Source: JAAYJK01 sp964501655 (GTDB taxonomy: Bacteria > Bacillota > Syntrophomonadia > Syntrophomonadales > Syntrophomonadaceae). From it: a stretch of 64,000 bases of DNA. The stretch covers positions 19,477 to 83,476 of the forward strand of contig CAZCTN010000011.1 in the NCBI GenBank assembly GCA_964501655.1, given 5' to 3'. Shown piece after piece: positions 23,770 through 32,609 of the stretch; the stretch's first letter is position 1; the number at the start of each line of letters is the position of its first letter. Both the position numbers and the translations under genes were made by a program. Below the pieces are notes generated by a model that was not told where the DNA came from, searched no databases, and saw only the letters and a list, made by a program, of their open reading frames with translations.

Positions 23770-24057
23770 TCTATCTCTCCATTCTGTATGTACCTCTTAT
23801 TTGACTTTGTAAGTAGCCCCCCCGCTTCGAACATATATTTCCCTTGGTGAAAACTAAGGTAAAATAAACCTTAAACCATTAGAGGGCGGGCTAGAATATG
23901 CCCCAATCATAACTTCAAGTCATTTTTCCATAAATTACTATTGATCGATTTGATAGAATTTTATTCCAGAATACACAAAATGTCAACCGTTTAGGCTAAG
24001 ACTTTCTGCATGCTCGGCTGAAATAAACACCAAAATTCGTCCGGGAGGGGGGGACGA

Positions 24058-24127
24058 ACCAAACAAGGGGACGGTTCTTTTGTTTGCTTCTATTCAAGCA
24101 AACAAAAGAACCGTCCCCTTGTTTGGT
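24058..24127. repeat. Perfect 32-bp inverted repeat (GGGGACGGTTCTTTTG family)
   Basis: Arms of 32 bp (starting ACCAAACAAGGGGACGG) separated by 6 nt form one long perfect hairpin. A second copy lies at 30745. It is a REP/MITE-like dispersed palindrome. It sits between the LuxR-type regulator and MTHFS; 23770-24057 otherwise holds only an AT-rich promoter region. Confidence 0.9.
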
Positions 24128-24143
24128 GTCTTGTTTGGTCACT

Positions 24144-24722
24144 CTAGAAGAAGTCCCAGTTGATTAACACCTCGGAACGGTCGGTTACTATCCAGTGAAC
24201 CGGAATGTCTTCCGGGTGCGGGTGAACATTATCCACCACCTGATATTCGTAACATACGCCGCATCTAAAAGCATCTTTTCGCAGTAGAGGCAGAAAACGG
24301 TCATAGTAACCGGCTCCATAGCCTAAACGATAACCCTGGGCATCAAATACCAGCCCCGGCACCAGCACTGCATCTATAGTATAAGGAGAAGAGGCATCTC
24401 CCTGTGGTTCCAATATGCCGTAGACCCCTGCCCGCAACTCCTGCTGGGAGTTATATATCACTGCTTCAATATCTTTATTGCCGGTCACCCGGGGAAGAAG
24501 GATTGTCTTGCCCTCCCCTTTCAGTATATTCAGCAGAGGCCTCAAATCCACCTCGTTGTGAATAGGATAAAAACCCATAATAGTCCGGGCTCGACGAACT
24601 GGTTCCAGTTCCATAACCCGGGCCGCGATCCTCTCACTGGCTCCCTTTACATCCTGCACCTTCATCTGACTGCGCAGGTGTTTCATGCTATCTCTTAAAA
24701 CCTGTCGGTGTGAATCGCTCAC
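24144..24722 (-). CDS. 5-formyltetrahydrofolate cyclo-ligase
   Basis: MTHFS converts 5-formyl-THF to 5,10-methenyl-THF with ATP. The 192-residue protein shows MGFYPIHNEVDLRPLL, ILLPRVTG and the C-terminal nucleotide/folate site VPGLVFDAQGYRLGYGAGYYDRFL. The length is standard. Its start lies 1 bp from the lgt stop, so the two genes are coupled. In folate-dependent anaerobes it salvages 5-formyl-THF for one-carbon metabolism. Confidence 0.95.
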   Translation of the reverse strand: MSDSHRQVLRDSMKHLRSQMKVQDVKGASERIAARVMELEPVRRARTIMGFYPIHNEVDLRPLLNILKGEGKTILLPRVTGNKDIEAVIYNSQQELRAGVYGILEPQGDASSPYTIDAVLVPGLVFDAQGYRLGYGAGYYDRFLPLLRKDAFRCGVCYEYQVVDNVHPHPEDIPVHWIVTDRSEVLINWDFF

Positions 24723-24723
24723 C

Positions 24724-25503
24724 CTATCTTCTCCTGTCTCTTCTTACATAAATATCATTGTTGAATTTGGAACTCCTCCACCAGTATAAACCCAAGGCTG
24801 CCAAAAGCATAAACACCGTATATACCTGTCCCAGGGTAAAGGGTCCGTAGTTAATCAAACTGAAACGGAAAAATTCAATAATAAAACGGTAAAGTGAATA
24901 ACCCATCAGGTAAGCTATAAAAACCTGTCCGGAAAACTTCCTCCGCTCCCACAACCAGAATAAATACAGGAATAACAAGAAATTCAACCCGGTACTGTAA
25001 AGCTGAGTGGGATGACGCAGCTGATGATCAACGTCCGGGAAAACCACGCCCAGCCCACTTCCAGTAGGCAGTCCATAACAGCATCCGTTCAGGAAGCATC
25101 CAATTCTCACCAGCGCATAACCCAAAGCCAGGTAAGGTGCATAAATATCTGCCATTTCCCAGAAGTCAAGATCCTTTCTCCAAATATAGCCCAGAAAAGC
25201 CAGTAAACCGCCTGCAAAAGCCCCATACCATATTAACCCGGAAAAACCGGGGGAGAAAAATATTACCGGGTCAGTTAGGAATTCAGACCATTCATAAAAG
25301 AGAATATAAGCAATGCGGCCTCCCAATAACCCGAATACAACCATAAGTACGACCATGTCTAGGACCATATCCCTATCATGTCCTTCACGATCAAAAACTC
25401 GCCTTATCCCCAATATAGCAACGATTGCGGCAATTGCCAGCATAAAGCCCCAGGAATAGACTTTGAAATTCCCTAATTGTAACAAAACCGGGTGCATCCC
25501 CAT
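24724..25503 (-). CDS. lgt: Prolipoprotein diacylglyceryl transferase
   Basis: Transfers diacylglycerol to the lipobox Cys of prolipoproteins at the membrane. The protein is 259 residues with about seven hydrophobic segments. The Lgt signature is RIGCFLNGCCYGLPT (about residue 140), with GGRIAYILFYEW upstream and DHQLRHPTQLYS downstream. It is followed immediately by the MTHFS gene. One likely substrate in the window is the DUF4349 lipoprotein at 38.7 kb. Confidence 0.97.
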   Translation of the reverse strand: MGMHPVLLQLGNFKVYSWGFMLAIAAIVAILGIRRVFDREGHDRDMVLDMVVLMVVFGLLGGRIAYILFYEWSEFLTDPVIFFSPGFSGLIWYGAFAGGLLAFLGYIWRKDLDFWEMADIYAPYLALGYALVRIGCFLNGCCYGLPTGSGLGVVFPDVDHQLRHPTQLYSTGLNFLLFLYLFWLWERRKFSGQVFIAYLMGYSLYRFIIEFFRFSLINYGPFTLGQVYTVFMLLAALGLYWWRSSKFNNDIYVRRDRRR

Positions 25504-25522
25504 CCCTCCTTAGTTCGAGCAT

Positions 25523-25647
25523 TTATCCACAACTTTGATTAGCTACAAAGCCACACCCTTCTTATTTTATAGGACCATAAATATTTTATGGGACCTTCTA
25601 AAGCCCGGGAATACTAGTTATCAACAAACTTATCCACATTATCCACA
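25523..25647. promoter_or_regulatory. Cluster of four DnaA boxes
   Basis: TTATCCACA at 25523-25531, TTATCAACA at 25618-25626, and two abutting TTATCCACA at 25630-25638 and 25639-25647, all in the same orientation in the AT-rich gap between lgt and tsaD. Three match the perfect consensus. It may be a DnaA titration or regulatory cluster; no replication gene is nearby. Confidence 0.7.
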
Positions 25648-25655
25648 GAATATCT

Positions 25656-26666
25656 TCACAGGGACGATAGACCAGGATAAGCATTTAGCTCAAGTGGAGC
25701 ATAAGATTTATTAACATATTGCTGATATGCGATACCGGCAATCATAGCAGCATTATCAGTACACAAGGCCAGGGAGGGATAATATACTTTTATGTCATTC
25801 GGCCCCGCTTTTTCCTGCATCTGCCTTCTCAATTGCTGGTTAGCCGCTACACCACCAGCAATCAGGATGGATTCTGCTCCATATCGCTCAGCTGCCCTGA
25901 CCGCTTTTTCGCTCAGGACTTCCACCAGGGCTTGCTGAAATTCAGCCGCCAGATCATATACCTGTATTTCTCCGCCATTTTCCATTTTCTTCCAAGTATT
26001 CATCGCCGCTGTTTTCAAGCCACTGAAACTGAATTCAAAATCATTCCTATCCAGATATACCCGGGGCAATCGTACCTTTCCAGCCTGCCCCTGCTCCGCT
26101 GCCTTCTGTATGGCAGGTCCTCCGGGATATCCCAGTCCCAAAAAGCGGGCTACCTTGTCAAAGGCCTCTCCGGCAGCATCATCCCTGGTTTCACCAATTG
26201 TTTCATATTGATCCTGCTCCTGCAGCAGCAAAAGACTGGTGTGCCCCCCGGAAACCACCAGACATACAGCTGGAAAGCTAATCTCCTGGTGTTCAAGAAA
26301 ATTTGCGTAAATATGTCCGTGCAAATGGTTGACTGCCAACAGCGGACGATCCAGTGCCCAGGCCAAACCCTTGGCAAAAGAAACTCCTACTAACAATGCT
26401 CCAATTAGCCCGGGACGGTTGGTCACCGCTACTCCATCAATATCCTGGTATTCCAACCCGGCGTCAATAAAGGCCTGGTCAACTACCAGTGCTATATTTT
26501 CAATATGCTTGCGGGAGGCCACTTCCGGCACCACCCCGCCGAATTGGGCATGAATATTGGCCTGCGAATTGATTACATTTGATAAAATCTGCTTGCCGTT
26601 TTTTACTATTGAAGCTGCAGTCTCGTCACATGAGGTTTCAATTCCCAGAATGAAGGTATCTTCCAT
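25656..26666 (-). CDS. tsaD: tRNA N6-threonylcarbamoyladenosine transferase TsaD
   Basis: The catalytic Kae1/Qri7-type subunit that installs t6A at position 37 of ANN-decoding tRNAs. The 336-residue ASKHA fold shows LGIETSCDETAAS, the metal-binding His pair in SRKHIENIAL, VNHLHGHIYANFLE, and GGVAANQQLR. The start at 26666 is 6 nt from GAGGT; a GTG 12 bp upstream would overlap the ribosome binding site. It is the last gene of the tsaE-tsaB-rimI-tsaD cluster, which groups the t6A machinery. Confidence 0.97.
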   Translation of the reverse strand: MEDTFILGIETSCDETAASIVKNGKQILSNVINSQANIHAQFGGVVPEVASRKHIENIALVVDQAFIDAGLEYQDIDGVAVTNRPGLIGALLVGVSFAKGLAWALDRPLLAVNHLHGHIYANFLEHQEISFPAVCLVVSGGHTSLLLLQEQDQYETIGETRDDAAGEAFDKVARFLGLGYPGGPAIQKAAEQGQAGKVRLPRVYLDRNDFEFSFSGLKTAAMNTWKKMENGGEIQVYDLAAEFQQALVEVLSEKAVRAAERYGAESILIAGGVAANQQLRRQMQEKAGPNDIKVYYPSLALCTDNAAMIAGIAYQQYVNKSYAPLELNAYPGLSSL

Positions 26667-26687
26667 ATTTGACCTCACTTTTTCCAG

Positions 26688-27140
26688 TTAAAACAAATAT
26701 TTAGTCATTATAATAGCATCTTCTTTATTATCGGAATAGTATTCCTTCCTCATCCCGGTGGGCAGAAAACCCAGGCGGCTATACATAAGCCTGGCCCCTT
26801 CATTGGAGGGCCTTACCTCCAAGAGAATCCGGGCCGCCCCCTTTTCCTTGGCGATGTCCTCCAATCTGCTCATCAGCATTTTTCCCAGCCCCTGCCGGCG
26901 AAAGTCACTGGCTATGGCTACATTGGTTATATGGGCCTCTTCGAACACTACCCAGATCCCTCCGAAACCAGCTATCTTAGCAGCACAGTCACATACCAGG
27001 TAAGTGGCAAAGTTGTTTTTCAACTCCCCCAAATAGGATTCCATGGACCAGGGCAGCGGAAAAGACTCTTCCTCTATCTCCATAACCCGCTCCAGATCCT
27101 TGACGGTCATGTTTCTGATCAAACAGCCGCTTTCCAGCAC
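26688..27140 (-). CDS. rimI: Ribosomal-protein-S18-alanine N-acetyltransferase
   Basis: A 150-residue GNAT acetyltransferase. Motif A reads SDFRRQGLGKMLMSRLEDIAKEKGA with acetyl-CoA-binding RRQGLG, followed by LLEVRPSNEGARLMYSRLGF, typical of RimI. The GTG start shares its G with the tsaB TAG stop, so translation is coupled. RimI genes sit inside the t6A cluster in many Firmicutes. Confidence 0.93.
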   Translation of the reverse strand: MLESGCLIRNMTVKDLERVMEIEEESFPLPWSMESYLGELKNNFATYLVCDCAAKIAGFGGIWVVFEEAHITNVAIASDFRRQGLGKMLMSRLEDIAKEKGAARILLEVRPSNEGARLMYSRLGFLPTGMRKEYYSDNKEDAIIMTKYLF

Positions 27141-27856
27141 TATAATTCTCCTTTTCCCAGATGGTATTCGGCTTCTGATAGTCTGATATAGGCTGGCCGC
27201 AGCCGGTAAATGTCGTCAAACTCTCCCCGCCGGGCCTGGTGAAGAGCCAATGCTCCCACCGCCGCCGCCCGGGGCAGCATCAGGTGAGCAGGCACGGGCA
27301 AAAGCCGCTCTTTTAGCACAGCATCAAAATAGTCTGCATATCTATAATAGCCATCTCCCAGAAGAATGATCCTCTGTGCGGGCCTCATTTCCAGCAGCTC
27401 CAGAAGGCTATGTGCTGCTGCTTCCGGACTACAGACCGCAGCTTCTTTCAGTGCTTCCGGGATACAGCCATCAACCCGGTAAAATCCACAATAAAGCTCG
27501 TTTTTTCTAGCATCCAGTAAGGCCCCCACTACCGCATGGCTGCCAGTTAGATTAGCGGCCAGGGTATCCAGGGTGGAGACGGCAACCACTGGTTTTCCAG
27601 ACGCCATACTTATACCCTTGACCATTGCCATGCCGATTCTTAAGCCGGTAAAAGACCCCGGCCCGGCAGTAACCGCCAGGACATCAATGTCTTTTATCCC
27701 CAGATCACATTCCCGCAAAATCCGATCAACGGTTGGCAGAAGGGTCTCGGAATGAGTTTTCTGGTAATTTATAAAACTTTCAATGATAACCCGGTTTTCG
27801 TCAAGCAGGGCAACACCCGCTACCGGGGTAGAACTATCCACTGCCAGTATCAGCAC
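27140..27856 (-). CDS. tsaB: t6A complex dimerisation subunit TsaB
   Basis: A 238-residue ASKHA-fold partner of TsaD. It begins ILAVDSSTPVAGVALLDE and contains HSETLLPTVDRIL and the family motif VTAGPGSFTGLRIGMAMVKG (about 65-85). It lacks the TsaD metal-binding His pair, as expected. The start overlaps the tsaE end by 7 bp. Confidence 0.95.
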   Translation of the reverse strand: MLILAVDSSTPVAGVALLDENRVIIESFINYQKTHSETLLPTVDRILRECDLGIKDIDVLAVTAGPGSFTGLRIGMAMVKGISMASGKPVVAVSTLDTLAANLTGSHAVVGALLDARKNELYCGFYRVDGCIPEALKEAAVCSPEAAAHSLLELLEMRPAQRIILLGDGYYRYADYFDAVLKERLLPVPAHLMLPRAAAVGALALHQARRGEFDDIYRLRPAYIRLSEAEYHLGKGEL

Positions 27857-28317
27857 AATTTTTGCAACTCCTTAATTCTATCCATGTATTCGGGAGCAAA
27901 GGCCTCCAAGCTCACCTTTCGCTCCCGGTCGTAATCGTCTTCCACTAGAGATATATAAATAAATAAGGCCTCCCGGGGCAAATATCCTTCCCCGGCCTGG
28001 GGCCACTCAATCAGGCTGATTCCCTGTCGATCCAGGTAATCTTCCAACCCTAGATCGTATATTTCACTACCGGTCAAACGGTAAAAATCAAAATGATTAA
28101 TCTGGCTGTTCCCCAAATCATATACATTCATCAGGGTAAAGGTAGGGCTGGTAACCCGGCCGGGATAACCCCTTCCCCGTACTATACCGCGGACCAGGGT
28201 GGTTTTGCCGGCTCCCAGTTCTCCAATCAAATATACCAGATCATTTTCATCCAGCACCAAGGCTATCTTTTCCCCCAGCTGCTCCATCTCCGATTCGCTA
28301 TATATCAACAGTTCCAT
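27850..28317 (-). CDS. tsaE: t6A complex ATPase TsaE
   Basis: A 155-residue P-loop ATPase needed for turnover of the TsaBD complex. The Walker A motif is GELGAGKTTLVRG (about 33-45), with VTSPTFTLMNVY, NHFDFYRL (Walker B-like) and SLIEWPQ. It is the first gene of the t6A cluster. Confidence 0.96.
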   Translation of the reverse strand: MELLIYSESEMEQLGEKIALVLDENDLVYLIGELGAGKTTLVRGIVRGRGYPGRVTSPTFTLMNVYDLGNSQINHFDFYRLTGSEIYDLGLEDYLDRQGISLIEWPQAGEGYLPREALFIYISLVEDDYDRERKVSLEAFAPEYMDRIKELQKLC

Positions 28318-28399
28318 TTATCCACCTCAACCTTTTATAAGCAATTATTATTTTATCCGTTTTAGCCCCCGCCGTTTTGGTTAACAGGAACCCGAGAGC

Positions 28400-29104
28400 T
28401 TAAGGCAGCGGAGGACATCTTTTCGCCTGATTATACTCATCTCGGATTTGCTTGAAGTCTTCCCAGACCGGACGCTTATAACCAGGGTTTCTAAGTAAAG
28501 CCGCGGGATGATAAGTCGGCATAATCTTGATCCCCTGCCGGATCAGCCATGTGCCTCGAATCCGGGTAATCTTGGCTTTTGGATCAATAACCGTCTGGCT
28601 GGCCATCGATCCCAGGCATACTATAATCCCAGGTCTGATTAATCTTATCTGGGCCTCCAGGTATTTGCGGCACTCTTTTACTTCATCCGGATTAGGCAAA
28701 CGATTGCCGGGAGGTCGGCACTTGACTACATTGCTTATGTATACCTGGGAGCGCTCCAATTCAGATGCCTCCAGAATTTTATCCAGCAGCTGACCGGCTC
28801 GGCCCACAAAGGGTACCCCTTGTATGTCCTCCTCCTGACCAGGTCCTTCTCCGATCAGCATAAGACGGGCATCAGGCGATCCCTGGGCGAATACTACCTG
28901 CTGACAGGTTTCTCTCAGCCGACACCGGCGGCACCCCTGGGCCAGTCCTTTCAATTCCTCTATATCCCGGACCTGCGGGTAAGCTTCCCCGGGTCCAACC
29001 CCAGGCAGGAAAGGCATATAGGAAATATCCTCGGGTTCTGCTATAAACTGCTCCGGGGAAGGCTCCCATATATCTTCGAACAAACCTGGCTGCTCTTTAG
29101 TCAT
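28400..29104 (-). CDS. Family 4 uracil-DNA glycosylase (iron-sulfur)
   Basis: It removes uracil from DNA. The 234-residue protein has the [4Fe-4S] Cys pattern CRRCRLRETC near residue 60 with later Cys, the active-site motif GEGPGQEEDIQGVPFVGRAGQLLD (about 90-115), YISNVVKCRPPGNR, and the C-terminal TYHPAALLRNP. An N-terminal extension of about 50 residues precedes the domain. It is a stand-alone gene 80 bp upstream of tsaE on the same strand. Confidence 0.94.
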   Translation of the reverse strand: MTKEQPGLFEDIWEPSPEQFIAEPEDISYMPFLPGVGPGEAYPQVRDIEELKGLAQGCRRCRLRETCQQVVFAQGSPDARLMLIGEGPGQEEDIQGVPFVGRAGQLLDKILEASELERSQVYISNVVKCRPPGNRLPNPDEVKECRKYLEAQIRLIRPGIIVCLGSMASQTVIDPKAKITRIRGTWLIRQGIKIMPTYHPAALLRNPGYKRPVWEDFKQIRDEYNQAKRCPPLP

Positions 29105-29199
29105 TCTCTCCCCTCCAGTATCGTTCTAATCCTTGCCGGATGAACAGTATCCAAAATAATTATAATATAAAACCACCCGGGTAAGCGAAAAAACGAAAA

Positions 29200-29228
29200 A
29201 GTACCGCCTGCCCTAAATAGACGGTACT
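29200..29228 (-). terminator. Intrinsic terminator of the GH18 gene
   Basis: A 7-bp inverted repeat (AGTACCG/CGGTACT). On the minus strand it is followed by TTTTCGTTTTTTCG, 64 bp after the GH18 stop. Confidence 0.75.
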
Positions 29229-29291
29229 TCATTATCATAATAAATCACCCCCTGCCCGTCAAGGGGAGACGGTTCCTGCTAATTACTTCGA

Positions 29292-30647
29292 TTAATCCCC
29301 CTGAGTTTCACTAAGAACCTGGTAGAGATCATCAAAGCCGTTGCCGATCCTCCAGAACGATATGCCTCCCAGGCGGGCTTCAGCCGCTGCGTCATATTTG
29401 CTTTTAAGACTCTTCCGGTTCTCCAGCCAAATTTGATGAGAGTCACCCTTTTCATCCCAATAAGTAAAATACGGGCTCATGCTCTGGCTGTCAAAGTTCT
29501 CCCTCACCTGGTATTTCTTTTGGATGGCGGCCAGTTTGGCAGCAGTTATGGTTTGAGCACTTCCACCGGAAGACCAATCATAGCCATAGGTCGGCATTCC
29601 CAGCAGAACTTTCTCAGCCGGCATGCGGGCAGTCATATATTCGATTACCTGCTCCACCCACCATAACGGCGCCACCGGCCCGGCAGAACTGGTCCGGTAA
29701 TGGTAATCATAGGCCATAACCACCACCAGGTCAGCAGCCTTTCCGATCTCCGCATAGTCATAACCGGTTGGCCAGCGGTCATTTTCCGTACGGCCAAACA
29801 CCGCTGCCGACAACTCCCTGTCCTGCCCCAGGGAGGTCTTCAGTTCCCGCAGAAAGAGGGTAAAATATGCAGCGTCCTCCGAATTAATGAACTCAAAGTC
29901 GATGTTGACTCCATCATACCCATACCGGTGTACCTGATCCATTAGATTTCCTATCAGCATCCTGCGATTCTCGGCACTGGACAGCAGCTGATGCAGCTGT
30001 TGGCTGTCCATGAGTACTACACTGGCATGAGTTTTTACGTTGTTGCTGCGAGCATAATCCAGAACTGCCTGATAGTCATCTTGGTATTCATATTTCAACT
30101 GCCCCTGGCCATTGGTTTCATACCAGCGAAAAGCTATATCGCTGAAATATTGAATGTTGTCTCTTAACTCCTGACCTGAAGAATAATAATAATAGGCAAA
30201 GACCCGGGGACTATAATCAAATTGTATATTAACCCGACATTCCCGACTGTTCCAGTTAACCTGGGCACCCAGGGTTTCCACCAGAAAACGCAGCGGAACA
30301 TAAGTTCTATCCTGGTATATGTATGGTGCTGCATCAAAATAGCAAAGCTTGCCATCTACCCTGGCATAACTGCTGCCGATATAAAACTCTATGTATTTGC
30401 CCCGGCAGTCCATGGCCACTTTTTCCTTCTCTCCATCCCAGTATACCTTTCCCTGCAGCGAGTCATCCTCTATCACAAACCGCAGCGGCACCATAGTGCG
30501 GCCATCCTTAATAACTGCCGGAGGTGACATTTCTTTCACCCGGCCATCTATGCTAATAGTCGGATGAACCGCTCCATAGGCATTGAATGCCAAAGTCAAT
30601 ATTGACAGAAACACCAGTAACAGAGAGTACTTCCCAATAGTTTTCAT
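29292..30647 (-). CDS. Secreted GH18 glycoside hydrolase with stalk domain
   Basis: 451 residues. A signal peptide (about 1-26, ending NAYGA) is followed by two copper-amine-oxidase-N-like half-domains (GRTMVPLRFVIEDD and DRTYVPLRFLVETLGAQVNWN; about 45-150). A glycosyl hydrolase 18 domain follows (about 165-445), with the catalytic signature as YDGVNIDFEF and late motifs LGMPTYGYDW and GGISFWRIGNG. Similar proteins (YdhD, YaaH/SleL) act on spore cortex or cell-wall peptidoglycan as N-acetylglucosaminidases. The role in cortex lysis is inferred. Confidence 0.92.
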   Translation of the reverse strand: MKTIGKYSLLLVFLSILTLAFNAYGAVHPTISIDGRVKEMSPPAVIKDGRTMVPLRFVIEDDSLQGKVYWDGEKEKVAMDCRGKYIEFYIGSSYARVDGKLCYFDAAPYIYQDRTYVPLRFLVETLGAQVNWNSRECRVNIQFDYSPRVFAYYYYSSGQELRDNIQYFSDIAFRWYETNGQGQLKYEYQDDYQAVLDYARSNNVKTHASVVLMDSQQLHQLLSSAENRRMLIGNLMDQVHRYGYDGVNIDFEFINSEDAAYFTLFLRELKTSLGQDRELSAAVFGRTENDRWPTGYDYAEIGKAADLVVVMAYDYHYRTSSAGPVAPLWWVEQVIEYMTARMPAEKVLLGMPTYGYDWSSGGSAQTITAAKLAAIQKKYQVRENFDSQSMSPYFTYWDEKGDSHQIWLENRKSLKSKYDAAAEARLGGISFWRIGNGFDDLYQVLSETQGD

Positions 30648-30744
30648 TGCTGTTCATAACCTCCAGAACTTGTTTTTTTATCTTTACTTACTATTTCTGC
30701 CCTCTGCTTCCTGTTCCTTGATGTAAATAATACCAAAAGTTCTA

Positions 30745-30814
30745 ACCAAACAAGGAGACGGTTCTTTTGTTTGCTTGCATGCAAGCAAACAAAAGAACCG
30801 TCCCCTTTTTGGTC
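30745..30814. repeat. Second copy of the GGGGACGGTTCTTTTG inverted repeat
   Basis: Two arms of about 31 bp around a palindromic centre (TTGCTTGCA/TGCAAGCAA), with two mismatches. The arm sequence matches the 24.06-kb copy. It lies immediately downstream of etfA, where it could act as a transcript end. Confidence 0.88.
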
Positions 30815-30819
30815 CAGGA

Positions 30820-31764
30820 TTATTTTTTCAAGGCTGCGATCAGGGCGGGTACTACCTTATAAAGGTCCCCGATTATTCCGTAGTCAGCTGCTTCGAATAT
30901 AGGAGCATTTTCGTCTGAATTAATTGCACATATTACCCCGGCTTCCCTGATGCCTACCACATGCTGTATCTGGCCGGATACCCCCACACCTATATATAAG
31001 GCTGGCTTGACTTCTTTAGCGGAAAGCCCTATGCAAGATTCCTCAGTCATCCAGTGTTTCTCCTCGGAAATAGGCCGGGTGCAGGCTATTTCGGCTCCCA
31101 GGGTGTCAGCCAGTTCTCTTACCATAGCCAGGTCTTCCTGCTTCTCAATCCCCCGACCGGCACATACAATTACCCTGGCGGCAGTAATATCACCCGAGCC
31201 GGCTTCCTGGCCTTTACGTTCAATCACCTGTATTCCAGATGCTTCCGGGGGATCAAGGGATTTTACCTGGCCCTGCCGGTCACTTTGTGGTTCAGCCGCT
31301 TCATAGCTTCGGGGGGGAATGGTAGCCATCTGCGGACGGCTGCTTATGCTTACCTTCTGCACGGCGGCTCCTCCGTACATCAGACGTTCCATTTGCAGTT
31401 TCCCTTTATCATCAATATTAATCGCCGTACACTCACTGCACAAGCCAGTGTCCAGGCGCGCAGCTATACGTGCCGCCATTTCTTTGCCTCTCAGGCTGGC
31501 TGCTATCAGAAATATATCCGGATCGGCCTTACTGGCCTCATTGGCTATAAGAGGAATATAATCCTGTAATGGCTGACCTTCTCCCAGGGAGGGCAGCAGC
31601 AATACCTCATCTGCTCCCCGGGATATAAACCCCTGAGCGGTGCTGTCATCGCCTGCAACCAGGGCAGTCAGTGTCTTTCCCAGTTGGTTGGCCAAGCCCC
31701 TGCCTACGGTAAGCAGTTCCATCCCCTGCTCATTACGATCGGCATAAATCCATACTCCAGCCAT
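30820..31764 (-). CDS. etfA: Electron transfer flavoprotein alpha subunit
   Basis: 314 residues from the ATG at 31764, which has GGGGGTGAG upstream and lies 4 bp after the etfB stop. The C-terminal FAD-binding domain is intact (IVCAGRGIEKQEDLAMVRELADTLGAEIACTRP, YIGVGVSGQIQH, INSDENAPIFEAADYGIIGDLYKVVP). With EtfB it takes electrons from the acyl-CoA dehydrogenase encoded upstream. In syntrophic butyrate oxidisers these electrons pass to a membrane FeS oxidoreductase and menaquinone. Confidence 0.97.
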   Translation of the reverse strand: MAGVWIYADRNEQGMELLTVGRGLANQLGKTLTALVAGDDSTAQGFISRGADEVLLLPSLGEGQPLQDYIPLIANEASKADPDIFLIAASLRGKEMAARIAARLDTGLCSECTAINIDDKGKLQMERLMYGGAAVQKVSISSRPQMATIPPRSYEAAEPQSDRQGQVKSLDPPEASGIQVIERKGQEAGSGDITAARVIVCAGRGIEKQEDLAMVRELADTLGAEIACTRPISEEKHWMTEESCIGLSAKEVKPALYIGVGVSGQIQHVVGIREAGVICAINSDENAPIFEAADYGIIGDLYKVVPALIAALKK

Positions 31765-31768
31765 TGTC

Positions 31769-32548
31769 TCACCCCCTGTCAATTATGCCGGTTTTGTTAA
31801 CTGCCTCAACAAATGCCTGTATGTCCTCCGGTCCCGACCCAAAACGGGTACAGTTTCTGACCAGGCTGGCAGCCCGCATATCCTCAAGCACCATTAAGGC
31901 AGGATATTCGGCAGCCAGATCTTCCAAACTGACATCCACTACCGGTTTTTTGGACGCGGCCAGGGTATCCTTGAGTCCGGGTACCCGGGGATTATTGATG
32001 TCCGGCAGCACAGTAACCAGGGCAGGCAGCGGCGCTGATACCACCTCGATCCCCTCATCGGTTTTGCGTTCGGCTATTAACCGATTATCCTTAATTTCCA
32101 GTTTCTTAACCAAGGCAATACAGGGAATTCCTAATTTCTCAGCTAATCGCGGACCCACCTGCTGGGAATACATATCACTTGAACCTTCTCCGCAAATAAT
32201 CAAATCATAGTCGATTTGCTGCGATATTACCTGAGCCAGTATAGCCGACGTCTGAACCGGTTCCAAGTTTTCAAATTGTTCGTCGTTAATGAAAAAAGCC
32301 TTTTCCGGTCCCCGGGATAGAGCATCCTTAATTCCCTTGGTAGCTTCACTGGAAGCAACGGTGACTGCAGTAACAGTTCCTCCGTACTCTTCCTGAAGCT
32401 GAACCCCTGCTTCGATTGCATTGCGGTCATAGTCACTTAATTTGTGTTCGGCCCATTCCAGGTCGATTTTCCCCGCGCTGGACGGTTTAATATAGGCTTC
32501 ATCCACCACCCACTTAAAACAGCATACTATGTTAGGCATGGTTCCCAC
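31769..32548 (-). CDS. etfB: Electron transfer flavoprotein beta subunit
   Basis: 259 residues with CCFKWVVDE, the conserved LSDYDRNAIEAGVQLQEEYGG, the AMP-binding region DLIICGEGSSDMYSQQVGPRLAEKLGIP, and PALVTVLPDINNPRVPG. It pairs with EtfA, encoded 4 bp downstream. A stable hairpin (32565-32589) separates it from the acyl-CoA dehydrogenase gene, possibly tuning relative expression. Confidence 0.96.
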   Translation of the reverse strand: MGTMPNIVCCFKWVVDEAYIKPSSAGKIDLEWAEHKLSDYDRNAIEAGVQLQEEYGGTVTAVTVASSEATKGIKDALSRGPEKAFFINDEQFENLEPVQTSAILAQVISQQIDYDLIICGEGSSDMYSQQVGPRLAEKLGIPCIALVKKLEIKDNRLIAERKTDEGIEVVSAPLPALVTVLPDINNPRVPGLKDTLAASKKPVVDVSLEDLAAEYPALMVLEDMRAASLVRNCTRFGSGPEDIQAFVEAVNKTGIIDRG

Positions 32549-32564
32549 CTCTCTTTAATAATAA

Positions 32565-32589
32565 GAGGGGAAGAGTATCTCTCCCCCTC
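32565..32589 (-). terminator. Intra-operon hairpin between acyl-CoA dehydrogenase and etfB
   Basis: An 11-bp stem (GAGGGGGAGAG/CTCTTCCCCTC, one G-U) with a 3-nt loop, followed by TTATTATTAAAG on the minus strand. It could be a partial terminator or an mRNA-processing or stability element. Confidence 0.6.
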
Positions 32590-32609
32590 AGATTGTCAAA
32601 CAAGCTGCC

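Noticed and set aside
25523..25647. Chromosomal replication origin
   Set aside because: There is no dnaA, dnaN, gyrase or rnpA/rpmH neighbourhood; a titration or regulatory cluster is more likely.
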